Shown one piece after another: positions 1-7,895 of a DNA stretch of 64,000 bases. Numbering within the stretch: position 1 is the stretch's first letter; the number at the start of each line of letters is the position of its first letter. The DNA comes from Pseudomonas sp. S31. Lineage in GTDB: Bacteria; Pseudomonadota; Gammaproteobacteria; Pseudomonadales; Pseudomonadaceae. The notes below the pieces were generated by a model. The model saw only the letters and a program-made list of their open reading frames with translations, had not been told where the DNA came from and ran no database searches. Position numbers and translations under genes: made by a program. The stretch covers positions 1 through 64,000 of the forward strand of contig NZ_JACVVE010000028.1 of NCBI RefSeq assembly GCF_016648105.1, given 5' to 3'.

Positions 1-16
1 TTGTTTTTTTGTTCTC

Positions 17-49
17 AAAAATACTTCGCGGGGGCCGCTTTGCGGCCCC
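17..49 (-). terminator. Probable terminator after aguA
   Basis: A perfect 8-bp stem (31-38 with 42-49, loop TTT) lies just past the aguA stop. On the minus strand it is followed, after a short gap, by a run of five T. The same GGGGCCGC-type stem recurs at 23345-23363 and inside the repeats at 32727 and 51111, so it may also be part of a repeat family. The T tract is not directly adjacent, so this is a moderate call. Confidence 0.5.
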
Positions 50-109
50 GGCATTCTCAAATGAACAGCATCACGTCCCCAGACGGGCCTGTGCGCCCCA
101 GGGTAGCGG

Positions 110-1216
110 TCAGCGCTTGACCGGTGCCGGTTGCTGTTGGGTCAGGCAGTGAATGTTGCCGCCACCGAGCAACAATTCACGGCCCGGGATCATCACCACC
201 TCATGGTTGGGGAAGACCTTGCCCAGGATCGCTCTGGCCTCGGCATCCGCCGGGTCATCGAAGCTCGGCGCGATGATGCCGCCGTTGACGATCAGGAAGT
301 TCACATACGAGCCGGCCAGGCGCACCGATGGGTCGCGCTCCTGACTGCCCTGCACCTGGTCGACCCCGGCGCACTCGTCTTCGGTGGCGTACAGCGGGCC
401 AGGGATGGGCATCTTGTGCACGACGAATTCGCGGCCCTTGGCATCGCGGGTGTTCTTCAGCACCTCATAGGCAGCGTGGCAACGTGCATAGTTGGGGTCG
501 TTGGAATCATCGGTCCAGGCCAGTAAAACTTCGCCCGGCGCGACGTAACAGCAGAAGTTGTCGACGTGGCCGTCGGTCTCGTCGTTGTACAGGCCGTCCG
601 GCAGCCAGACGATGGTGTCGACCGCCAGGTGGTCACGCAGGATGGCCTCGATCTGCTCACGGTCCAGGTGCGGGTTGCGATTGCGATTGAGCAGGCACTC
701 TTCGGTGGTGATCAACGTGCCCTCGCCGTCGACGTGGATCGAACCGCCTTCGAGCACGAAGCCCTCGGTGTGATAACGCTGGCAGCGCTCCATTTCCAGC
801 ACCTTGGCGGCCAGTTCCTCGTCACGGTTCCACGGCGCGTACAGGCCGCCGTCGAAGCCCCCCCAAGCGTTGAAGCCCCAGTCCACCCCGCGTACTTCAC
901 CGTGGTCGTTGATGACGAAGGTCGGGCCGGTGTCGCGTACCCAGGCGTCGTCGTTGCTGATCTCGACCACGCGGATATTGGGCAGGTCGAGCTGGCGCCG
1001 GGCGTTTTCGTATTGAGCGGCGGAAACCGCCACGGTCACCGGCTCGAAGCGGGCGATGGCCTTGGCCAGGGTCAGGTGGGCGGCCTGGGCCGGCTTGCCG
1101 CCCAGGCGCCAATTGTCCGAGCGCTCCGGCCAGACCATCCAGACCTGGCTTTGCGCTGCCCACTCGGCAGGCATGTGGAAGCCGTCGGCACGGGGAGTGG
1201 AGTTGAGGGTTTTCAT
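110..1216 (-). CDS. aguA: Agmatine deiminase
   Basis: A 368-residue protein of the peptidyl-arginine-deiminase (guanidino-modifying) family. It hydrolyses agmatine to N-carbamoylputrescine and ammonia in the arginine decarboxylase route to putrescine, in the cytoplasm. Visible family motifs are NDDAWVRDTGPT near residue 90, ETDGHVDNF near 210, and the C-terminal GGGNIHCLTQQ, whose Cys357 is the expected nucleophile. Length matches the family. An AGAGG Shine-Dalgarno lies 9 bases before the ATG. No aguB (N-carbamoylputrescine amidohydrolase) or aguR is adjacent; the next gene upstream on the same strand is the fused aminotransferase, 212 bp away. Confidence 0.95.
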   Translation of the reverse strand: MKTLNSTPRADGFHMPAEWAAQSQVWMVWPERSDNWRLGGKPAQAAHLTLAKAIARFEPVTVAVSAAQYENARRQLDLPNIRVVEISNDDAWVRDTGPTFVINDHGEVRGVDWGFNAWGGFDGGLYAPWNRDEELAAKVLEMERCQRYHTEGFVLEGGSIHVDGEGTLITTEECLLNRNRNPHLDREQIEAILRDHLAVDTIVWLPDGLYNDETDGHVDNFCCYVAPGEVLLAWTDDSNDPNYARCHAAYEVLKNTRDAKGREFVVHKMPIPGPLYATEDECAGVDQVQGSQERDPSVRLAGSYVNFLIVNGGIIAPSFDDPADAEARAILGKVFPNHEVVMIPGRELLLGGGNIHCLTQQQPAPVKR

Positions 1217-1334
1217 CGATAAACCTCTGCGAAGGCCCGGTGTCGATCCACACCAGGTCGTTGGTCAATTGGATAGCAGCGCAGTGCGTCAGTTCTGCCG
1301 GCGCGCCAGCACCTCAGGATAGCCTCTTTATATC

Positions 1335-1346
1335 CGATATATATCG
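1335..1346. promoter_or_regulatory. 12-bp perfect palindrome upstream of aguA
   Basis: CGATATATATCG is a perfect palindrome in the AT-rich 212-bp gap between the fused aminotransferase stop and the aguA start, about 120 bp before the aguA ATG. It could be an operator or part of the aguA promoter. No regulator gene for it is in the window, and AT-rich palindromes of this length can arise by chance. The rest of the gap shows no gene. Confidence 0.3.
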
Positions 1347-1428
1347 ATATTTGAAGCAGACCCATTAGACCTTTACGCATAAAAAAGCCACACAAACCGA
1401 TAACAATCGGCATATGTAGCCAGGGTCG

Positions 1429-4329
1429 TTAGAAATCTTCCGACAGGATGCGGTCAACGCTATCGACGAAGTAATCCACGCTGGCCCGGGTGGTGCACAT
1501 CGGCGGCTTGATCTTGAGGATGTTCAAGTAGTCCCCCGTCGGCTGCATGAAGATGCCCAGGTCGCGCAGGCGATCGCACAGTTGCTGGGTCTCTTGGGTG
1601 GCCGGCTCCAGGGTCTGGCGATCGCGCACCAGTTCCAGCCCCAGGTAGAACCCCGAGCCATGGGCGGCACCGGCAAGCGGATGTTTATCGACCAGCGCCT
1701 GCAGCCGCGCCTTGAAGTAGCCGCCGGTTTCCCGCGTGTTCTGCCACAGCCCCTCTTCCTGCATGACATCGAGCACGGCCATGCCGATCCGGCAGCTCAC
1801 CGGGCTGCCCCCGGCCGAAGAGAAGAAATAGCCCTCGGCCTCCAGCGCCTCGGCGATCTCGCGGCGGGTGATCACCGCGCCCAGAGGCTGGCCGTTGCCC
1901 ATGCCCTTGGCCATGGTGATGATGTCGGGCACCACGCCTTGCTCCTCGAAACCCCAGAAGTGCTCGCCGAGGCGCCCATATCCCACTTGCACCTCATCGG
2001 CGATGCATACGCCACCCCGGGCTCGGACCTGGGCGTAGGCCTCGCGCAGGTAGCCGGCCGGCAGCGAGATGCCGCCGGCGTTGCCATACACCGGCTCGCA
2101 GATCATGCCCGCCAGCTGGCGGCCGCGCGCATCGAGGTCGGCGAGCTTGGCCTGGACGTCGCGCAGGTAGTCGGCGGCGCTGTCGGCGCCACGGTAACGG
2201 CCACGGAAGGTATTCGGCGCCTCCACCGGGTGCACCCAGTCCGGCCGCGTTTCCAGGGCCTGCGGGTTGTCGGCGATCGACGTGGAAATGGCGTCGGTGG
2301 CCACCGACCAGCCATGGTAGGCCTCGAGCACGCTGAGCAGGTCACGCCCGCCGCTGTAGGCCCAGGCCAGGCGGATGGCCAGGTCGTTGGCCTCGGTACC
2401 GCTGTTGACCAGGAACACCCGGTCGAAACCCGGCGGTGCCAGGGCCAGCAGGCGCTCGGAAAACTCGGCGACGGCCGCGTAGTGGAAGCGCGAGTTGGTG
2501 TTGAGCAGCGACCATTGCCGCGCCGATTCGGCCGCCATGCGTGGGTGACCGTGGCCGAGCACCGCGACGTTGTTGAGCATGTCGAGGTACGAGCGCCCCT
2601 GCATGTCGATCAGGTAGTTGCGCCAGCCGCGCTCGATGTGCGGCGGCTGGGCATAGTAGTGCTTCTGCGAACGGGCGAAGCTGGCATCGCGGCGGGCCAG
2701 CAAGGCTACCGGGTCCGGCAGCGGCTCGGCGTCGCACTCGAAGCCCAGCAGTGCGCTCGGCGACGGGCACAGGGCCAGCCAGGCCGCGGCGTGGGAAGGC
2801 TTGGCGAACAGCGGTGGCTGCAGCTGGGGCGCTCGGCACAGCTGCACCCCGAGCATGGCCGAGGTGCTGCCCAGTGCCTGGCCCCGGGCAATTGCCGCGC
2901 CGTCTTGCGGGGCCTGCTCCAGGCCGCTCAGCCACAGGCTCCAGTGTGCGCCGCGCAAGCAGCCGCGCCCTGCGCCAGCCTGCGCCCAGATGCCGTCCTG
3001 CGGCGCCTGTACGGCCGTACCGGGTTGTACGTGCAGCTCCACGCCAAGGGCACAGGTGGCCGGCTCGTCCGGGCGGTCGACATGGGTTTGCGAAAGGCGG
3101 TATTGGCCATGCAGGGTGCACGCCGGCACTGGCTGCGCCGCCAGCAGACGCTGGTCGATGCCGGGTTGCTCCCAGTTGCCGGCCTCGAAGTGCGGGCTGA
3201 ACACGCCCAGATCGAGTCGCGCCGGCGCCTGGCCGGCCATCGTCGGCAGCAACGGCAGGCAGCCGTGGAAATCAGGAGTCTCGGCGTCGAAGCCGGCAGC
3301 CTGGAGGATGGCCGCTTCCATCAACGCGCATGGCGCTGCCATGGCCGTATCGAAGATCTCCCACTCATGGGCGATGTTATCGAGGATGTACTGGTTGCCC
3401 GGCTCCACCGTCAGTTGCTGCTCGCTGCTGAGCACCAGCACTGCGGCCCGGTTCAGCACCAACGGCCACAAGGCGCGCAGTTCGACCTCGATCAGCGGGT
3501 TGCAGGCGTGGTAGGCGGTCACGGCCGGAAGGATGCGCAGGGGGTCGCCTTCGGCGTGATGCAGCAGCGCCGCGCAGGTCACCGACAGGTCGGCGATGCG
3601 CCAGGTGCGCAGCAGGTCGCCGAAGTCGATCACGCCCTGCAGCTGCCACTGGCGATCGCTATCGCGGGCCCACACGGCGTTGTCATCGGTGATGTCCAGG
3701 TGCACGGCCTGGCTCGGCAACTGCGCCGCCAGCGGCGCCAGGCGCTCGGCCGCCAGCCGGGTCGCCTGCTCGATACGGGCGCGCTTGGGCGCATCCTGCA
3801 GGCTGGGGAGCAGATGGGCGATCAGCGCCTGGGCATGCTGGGGATCCCACTGCAAGGTCCGCGCAAGGCCTGGATGGTCGAAGCCGGCCAGGGCCTTGTC
3901 GACCCGGGCGCACAGCTCGCCGAGTTCGGCCATCAGGCGTGTCGGCATGTGCTTGAGACGGGTCAGCGACTGGCCGTCGATGTAATCGAGCAAACGCACC
4001 CGCAGGGGCTGGCCCTCGACGTCCACGGCCAGCAGCGCCTGGCCGTCGCGCGCACTGCGCACCGCCGGCACCGGCAGGCCCTGCCCACGCAGGTAGGCCA
4101 GCGCCGCGTGCTGCGCCTCGAGTTCGACCTGGGCGTAACTGGCGTGGCAGACCTTGAGCACGAAGCGGCCCTGGTCGCTGTCGAGCCTGAAATTGAGGTC
4201 CTGCTGGCTACCCAGCGCCTGCAGACTGCCCGCCAGATCATAATGCGCCCGCAGCAGGGCATGCGCCTGGGCTTCGCTGAGCGAAGGACTGGGCTGGCTG
4301 GAACGCTGGATCAGGGTGCGGAGCGGCAT
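1429..4329 (-). CDS. Three-part fusion: APH-like kinase, LytM-like domain, class III aminotransferase
   Basis: A 966-residue protein. Residues about 20-340 resemble choline/aminoglycoside kinases (APH fold), with HLDITDDN and GVIDFGDLL as the catalytic and metal loops. Residues about 390-540 look like a degenerate M23/LytM beta domain of the kind found in such fusions. Residues about 560-966 are a class III PLP aminotransferase with NSGTEAND, CIADEVQVGYG and the Schiff-base lysine K808 in MAKGMGNG. The architecture recalls the kinase-plus-aminotransferase proteins related to ethanolamine-phosphate phospholyase; the substrate is not known from sequence. The frame stays open to 4482, but the ATG at 4329 has a GAGG site 10 bases upstream and begins at the first family-like sequence, so I chose it. 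It is divergent from rfbB. Confidence 0.82.
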   Translation of the reverse strand: MPLRTLIQRSSQPSPSLSEAQAHALLRAHYDLAGSLQALGSQQDLNFRLDSDQGRFVLKVCHASYAQVELEAQHAALAYLRGQGLPVPAVRSARDGQALLAVDVEGQPLRVRLLDYIDGQSLTRLKHMPTRLMAELGELCARVDKALAGFDHPGLARTLQWDPQHAQALIAHLLPSLQDAPKRARIEQATRLAAERLAPLAAQLPSQAVHLDITDDNAVWARDSDRQWQLQGVIDFGDLLRTWRIADLSVTCAALLHHAEGDPLRILPAVTAYHACNPLIEVELRALWPLVLNRAAVLVLSSEQQLTVEPGNQYILDNIAHEWEIFDTAMAAPCALMEAAILQAAGFDAETPDFHGCLPLLPTMAGQAPARLDLGVFSPHFEAGNWEQPGIDQRLLAAQPVPACTLHGQYRLSQTHVDRPDEPATCALGVELHVQPGTAVQAPQDGIWAQAGAGRGCLRGAHWSLWLSGLEQAPQDGAAIARGQALGSTSAMLGVQLCRAPQLQPPLFAKPSHAAAWLALCPSPSALLGFECDAEPLPDPVALLARRDASFARSQKHYYAQPPHIERGWRNYLIDMQGRSYLDMLNNVAVLGHGHPRMAAESARQWSLLNTNSRFHYAAVAEFSERLLALAPPGFDRVFLVNSGTEANDLAIRLAWAYSGGRDLLSVLEAYHGWSVATDAISTSIADNPQALETRPDWVHPVEAPNTFRGRYRGADSAADYLRDVQAKLADLDARGRQLAGMICEPVYGNAGGISLPAGYLREAYAQVRARGGVCIADEVQVGYGRLGEHFWGFEEQGVVPDIITMAKGMGNGQPLGAVITRREIAEALEAEGYFFSSAGGSPVSCRIGMAVLDVMQEEGLWQNTRETGGYFKARLQALVDKHPLAGAAHGSGFYLGLELVRDRQTLEPATQETQQLCDRLRDLGIFMQPTGDYLNILKIKPPMCTTRASVDYFVDSVDRILSEDF

Positions 4330-4502
4330 GAACAGGGAACCTCGGTTTTTTCCGCCTATATCGCCATTTGCCTGGCCAATAAACAAGTAGGCGTTGGTGC
4401 AAAGTGTCGGACGCATGGTGCAAGCGGCACTTGCCTCGGGCGGGCACAGTCGACAAGCTAGGCGGGTTCGGAACAACCTCACTTAGCCAAAGGCAATTGC
4501 AC

Positions 4503-5585
4503 ATGCGCATTCTCGTCACCGGCGGAGCCGGTTTCATCGGCTCGGCCCTCATACGTCACCTGATCGAGCACACGGAACATGAAGTGCTCAATCTCGACAA
4601 ACTGACCTACGCGGGCAACCTCGAGTCGCTGCAACGCATTGCCGGCAACAGCCGCTACGAATTCGTCCAGGCCGACATCGCCGACCAGGCCACGGTCTCG
4701 GCACTGCTCGAACGCTTCCAGCCCGATGCGATCATGCACTTGGCCGCCGAGTCCCATGTCGACCGCTCCATCGATGGCCCGGCAGCGTTCATCCAGACCA
4801 ACATCGTCGGCACCTACGCCCTGCTCGAAGCCACCCGCGCCTGGTGGAGCCGCCTGCCGGTGGACAAGCGCCAGGCCTTCCGCTTCCACCATATCTCCAC
4901 CGACGAAGTGTATGGCGACCTGCACGGCGTCGACGACCTGTTCACCGAGACCACGCCCTACGCACCGAGCTCGCCGTACTCGGCCAGCAAGGCGGCGTCC
5001 GACCACCTGGTCCGCGCCTGGCAGCGTACCTATGGCCTGCCGGTGTTGCTGACCAACTGCTCGAACAACTATGGCCCGTTCCACTTCCCGGAAAAACTCA
5101 TTCCGCTGGTCATCCTCAACGCCCTGGCCGGCAAGCCTCTGCCGGTGTACGGCAATGGCCTGCAGGTGCGCGACTGGCTGTTCGTCGAAGACCACGCCCG
5201 GGCGCTGCTCAAGGTGGTCAGCGAGGGCGTGGTCGGCGAAACCTACAACATCGGCGGCCACAACGAGCAGAAGAACATCGACGTGGTACGCGGTATCTGT
5301 GCGCTGCTCGAGGAGCTCGCGCCCGAGCGTCCGGCCGGTGTGGCAAACTATGCCGACCTGATCACCTTCGTCCAGGACCGCCCCGGCCACGACCTGCGCT
5401 ACGCCATCGATGCGGGCAAGATCGAGCGCGAGCTGGGTTGGACTCCTGAAGAAACCTTCGAGACCGGTCTGCGCAAGACCGTGCAGTGGTACCTCGACAA
5501 CCTCGAATGGTGCAGGCACGTCCAGGATGGCAGCTACCAAGGCGAACGGCTGGGCAACACCGACTTCAAGGATCTGATTGCATGA
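4503..5585 (+). CDS. rfbB: dTDP-glucose 4,6-dehydratase
   Basis: A 360-residue extended short-chain dehydrogenase, also called RmlB. It converts dTDP-glucose to dTDP-4-keto-6-deoxyglucose, the second step to dTDP-L-rhamnose. It has the NAD-binding GGAGFIGS at residues 7-14, the catalytic STDEVYG at 132-138 (T133, D134, E135) and the Y159-x3-K163 pair. The frame extends upstream, but the ATG at 4503 begins exactly with the Rossmann strand MRILVTGGAG. It is the first gene of a tightly coupled operon and its stop overlaps the rfbA start. The 173-bp gap to the divergent fused gene must hold both promoters. Confidence 0.96.
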   Translation: MRILVTGGAGFIGSALIRHLIEHTEHEVLNLDKLTYAGNLESLQRIAGNSRYEFVQADIADQATVSALLERFQPDAIMHLAAESHVDRSIDGPAAFIQTNIVGTYALLEATRAWWSRLPVDKRQAFRFHHISTDEVYGDLHGVDDLFTETTPYAPSSPYSASKAASDHLVRAWQRTYGLPVLLTNCSNNYGPFHFPEKLIPLVILNALAGKPLPVYGNGLQVRDWLFVEDHARALLKVVSEGVVGETYNIGGHNEQKNIDVVRGICALLEELAPERPAGVANYADLITFVQDRPGHDLRYAIDAGKIERELGWTPEETFETGLRKTVQWYLDNLEWCRHVQDGSYQGERLGNTDFKDLIA

Positions 5586-6457
5586 CAAAAGGTATCGTCC
5601 TGGCGGGCGGCTCCGGCACCCGCCTGCACCCCATCACCCTCGGCGTGTCCAAGCAGCTGCTGCCGATCTACGACAAGCCGATGATCTACTACCCGATCTC
5701 GGTGCTGATGCTTGCCGGCATCCGTGACATCCTGCTGATCTCCACCCCCCAGGACCTGCCGCAGTACCGCCAGCTGTTCGGCGACGGCAGCCAGTTCGGC
5801 ATCAATCTCAGCTACGCCGAGCAGCCCTCTCCCGATGGCCTGGCCCAGGCGTTCCTGATCGGCGAGGAATTCATCGGCAACGACCCGGTGTGCCTGATCC
5901 TCGGCGACAACATTTTCCACGGCCAAGGGTTCAGCGAGCAGTTGCTGCGTGCTGTCAACCACCCTTCCGGAGCCACGGTGTTCGGCTACTGGGTCAAGGA
6001 CCCAGAGCGCTTCGGCGTGGTCGAGTTCGACGAGCAGGGCACGGCCCTGTCGATCGAGGAAAAGCCGCTCGAACCGAAGTCCAGCTACGCCGTCACCGGC
6101 CTGTATTTCTACGACAACGACGTGGTGAAGATCGCCAAGGGCATCAAGCCATCGCCACGCGGCGAACTGGAGATCACCGACGTCAACAATGCCTACCTGC
6201 AACGCGGTGACCTGCGCGTCGAACGCTTCGGCCGTGGTTTCGCCTGGCTCGACACCGGCACCCACGACAGCCTGCTGGAAGCCTCGCAGTATGTGCAGAC
6301 CATCGAGCACCGCCAGGGCCTGAAAGTGGCCTGCCTGGAAGAAATCGCCTTCCAGAAAGGCTGGATCTGCCGCGAGCAACTGCTGACCAAGGCCGAAGAA
6401 CTGAAGAAGACCGGCTACGGCCAGTACCTCCACACCCTGGCGAAAGAGCACGCATGA
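5582..6457 (+). CDS. rfbA: Glucose-1-phosphate thymidylyltransferase
   Basis: A 291-residue RmlA. It joins glucose-1-phosphate and dTTP to give dTDP-glucose, the first step to dTDP-L-rhamnose. The N-terminal nucleotidyltransferase signature LAGGSGTRLHP begins near residue 8, followed by KQLLPIYDKPMIYYP and the metal-site ILGDNIF. Length matches the usual 290-295. The ATG at 5582 overlaps the rfbB stop in ATGA, implying translational coupling. End-product inhibition by dTDP-L-rhamnose is known for the family but is not visible here. Confidence 0.96.
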   Translation: MTKGIVLAGGSGTRLHPITLGVSKQLLPIYDKPMIYYPISVLMLAGIRDILLISTPQDLPQYRQLFGDGSQFGINLSYAEQPSPDGLAQAFLIGEEFIGNDPVCLILGDNIFHGQGFSEQLLRAVNHPSGATVFGYWVKDPERFGVVEFDEQGTALSIEEKPLEPKSSYAVTGLYFYDNDVVKIAKGIKPSPRGELEITDVNNAYLQRGDLRVERFGRGFAWLDTGTHDSLLEASQYVQTIEHRQGLKVACLEEIAFQKGWICREQLLTKAEELKKTGYGQYLHTLAKEHA

Positions 6458-6999
6458 ACATCATCAAGACCGCTATCCCCGATGTGATGATCATCGAACC
6501 CAAGGTGTTCGGCGACAGCCGCGGCTTCTTCCTCGAAAGCTTCAACGCCCGCGCCTTCGCCGAGCAGACCGGCGTCGACGTGGCGTTCGTCCAGGACAAC
6601 CATTCGCGCTCGCAGAAAGGCGTACTACGTGGCCTGCACTATCAGCTGCAGAACGCCCAGGGCAAGCTGGTGCGGGTGGTGCAAGGCGAAGTCCTAGACG
6701 TGGCCGTGGACATCCGCAAGCGCTCGCCGACCTTCGGCCAGTGGGTCGCCGTGCGCCTGTCCGCCGACAATCACCGCCAGCTGTGGGTACCGGCAGGCTT
6801 TGCCCATGGCTTCGTGGTACTGAGCGAGTCGGCCGAGTTCCTGTACAAGACCACCGACTATTACAACCCCGCCGCCGAACGCTGCATCCGTTGGGACGAC
6901 CCGACCCTGGCGATCGACTGGGAGCTGGCCGAGCCGCCGCAACTGTCGGCCAAGGACCAAGCCGGCGTGCTGTTCAAGGACGCGGAGCTGTTCCCATGA
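6454..6999 (+). CDS. rfbC: dTDP-4-dehydrorhamnose 3,5-epimerase
   Basis: A 181-residue cupin epimerase, RmlC. It epimerises dTDP-4-keto-6-deoxyglucose at C3 and C5. The diagnostic stretch from SRSQKGVLRGLHYQ (catalytic His in GLHYQ, near residue 64) to the PAGFAHGF region and FLYKTTDYY is intact, and length is normal. It starts in an ATGA overlap with rfbA and ends in one with rfbD. Confidence 0.96.
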   Translation: MNIIKTAIPDVMIIEPKVFGDSRGFFLESFNARAFAEQTGVDVAFVQDNHSRSQKGVLRGLHYQLQNAQGKLVRVVQGEVLDVAVDIRKRSPTFGQWVAVRLSADNHRQLWVPAGFAHGFVVLSESAEFLYKTTDYYNPAAERCIRWDDPTLAIDWELAEPPQLSAKDQAGVLFKDAELFP

Positions 7000-7856
7000 A
7001 AATCCTCGTCTGTGGCCGCAATGGCCAGGTGGCCCAGGCCCTGCAGGCCGAACTGGCCGGCCTTGGCGAACTGCACCTGCTTGGCCGCGAACAGCTCGAC
7101 CTGGCCCAGCCCGAGGCCCTGCGTGAACCGCTGCGGGCGCTGGCTCCCGACCTGATCGTCAATGCCGCCGCGCATACCGCCGTGGACCAGGCCGAGAGCG
7201 AACCGGAGCTGGCTTTCGCGATCAACGCCGAAGGCCCGCGGGTGCTGGCCGAAGAGGCCGCTCGCCTGGGCGTGCCGCTGATCCACTACTCCACCGACTA
7301 CGTGTTCGACGGCGACAAGCCCGCGCCCTACACCGAAGACGACGCGCCAAATCCGTTGGGCGTGTACGGCCGCAGCAAGCTGGTGGGCGAGCAGGCCATC
7401 GCTGCGGTGGCGGGCCAGCACCTGATCTTGCGCACCAGCTGGGTGTATTCCCTACATGGGCGCAACTTCCTGCTGACCATGCAGCGGCTGCTGCAGGAAA
7501 AACCCGAACTGCGCGTCGTCAGCGACCAGATCGGCGCGCCGACCTGGGCCAGCACCATCGCCGCCAGCACCCGTGCACTGATCGAGCGCTGGCAAGCCGG
7601 CCAGGCCGGCGCCTGGGGCACCTACCACCTCACCGCCCAGGGCGAAACGTCGTGGTTCGGTTTCGCCCAGGCCATCGGCGAGCAGCTCAAGGCCCGTGGC
7701 CTGCCCTGCGCCGAACTGCTGCCGATCCCATCCAGCGACTACCCGACCCCTGCGCGGCGGCCGTTCAACTCACGGCTGGACTGCTCGCGCCTGGCCCGTG
7801 AATGGCAGGTCAGCCAACCACACTGGCAGCAGGCGCTGATCGACTGCCTGAAGTAG
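6996..7856 (+). CDS. rfbD: dTDP-4-dehydrorhamnose reductase
   Basis: A 286-residue short-chain dehydrogenase, RmlD. It makes dTDP-L-rhamnose, the donor for lipopolysaccharide core and O-antigen, in the last step of this operon. GRNGQVAQ forms the nucleotide loop near residues 7-14, STDYVFDG and YGRSKLVGE carry the catalytic Thr, Tyr and Lys. The ATG at 6996 overlaps the rfbC stop. With rfbD last, the order is B-A-C-D, unlike the B-D-A-C order I recall for P. aeruginosa. Confidence 0.95.
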   Translation: MKILVCGRNGQVAQALQAELAGLGELHLLGREQLDLAQPEALREPLRALAPDLIVNAAAHTAVDQAESEPELAFAINAEGPRVLAEEAARLGVPLIHYSTDYVFDGDKPAPYTEDDAPNPLGVYGRSKLVGEQAIAAVAGQHLILRTSWVYSLHGRNFLLTMQRLLQEKPELRVVSDQIGAPTWASTIAASTRALIERWQAGQAGAWGTYHLTAQGETSWFGFAQAIGEQLKARGLPCAELLPIPSSDYPTPARRPFNSRLDCSRLAREWQVSQPHWQQALIDCLK

Positions 7857-7864
7857 CGCATAAT

Positions 7865-7886
7865 TGCGCCAGACCCTTCTGGCGCA
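7865..7886 (+). terminator. 9-bp hairpin between rfbD and dctB
   Basis: TGCGCCAGA and TCTGGCGCA form a perfect 9-bp stem with a 4-base loop, 9 bases after the rfbD stop and 9 bases before the dctB ATG. It lacks a long T tract, so it may be a weak terminator of the rml operon or a structure that limits dctB translation; dctB has no clear Shine-Dalgarno sequence. Confidence 0.5.
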
Positions 7887-7895
7887 TTCCACCCG

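Noticed and set aside
1582..4461. Long antisense open frame (959 codons) opposite the fused aminotransferase gene
   Set aside because: It mirrors a GC-rich coding strand, has no family motifs and no ribosome site. The sense protein is clearly real.
4330..4482. Upstream extension of the fused aminotransferase start to 4482
   Set aside because: The added 51 residues are Cys- and Arg-rich and unlike the family, would fill most of the divergent promoter gap, and the ATG at 4329 has a ribosome site.
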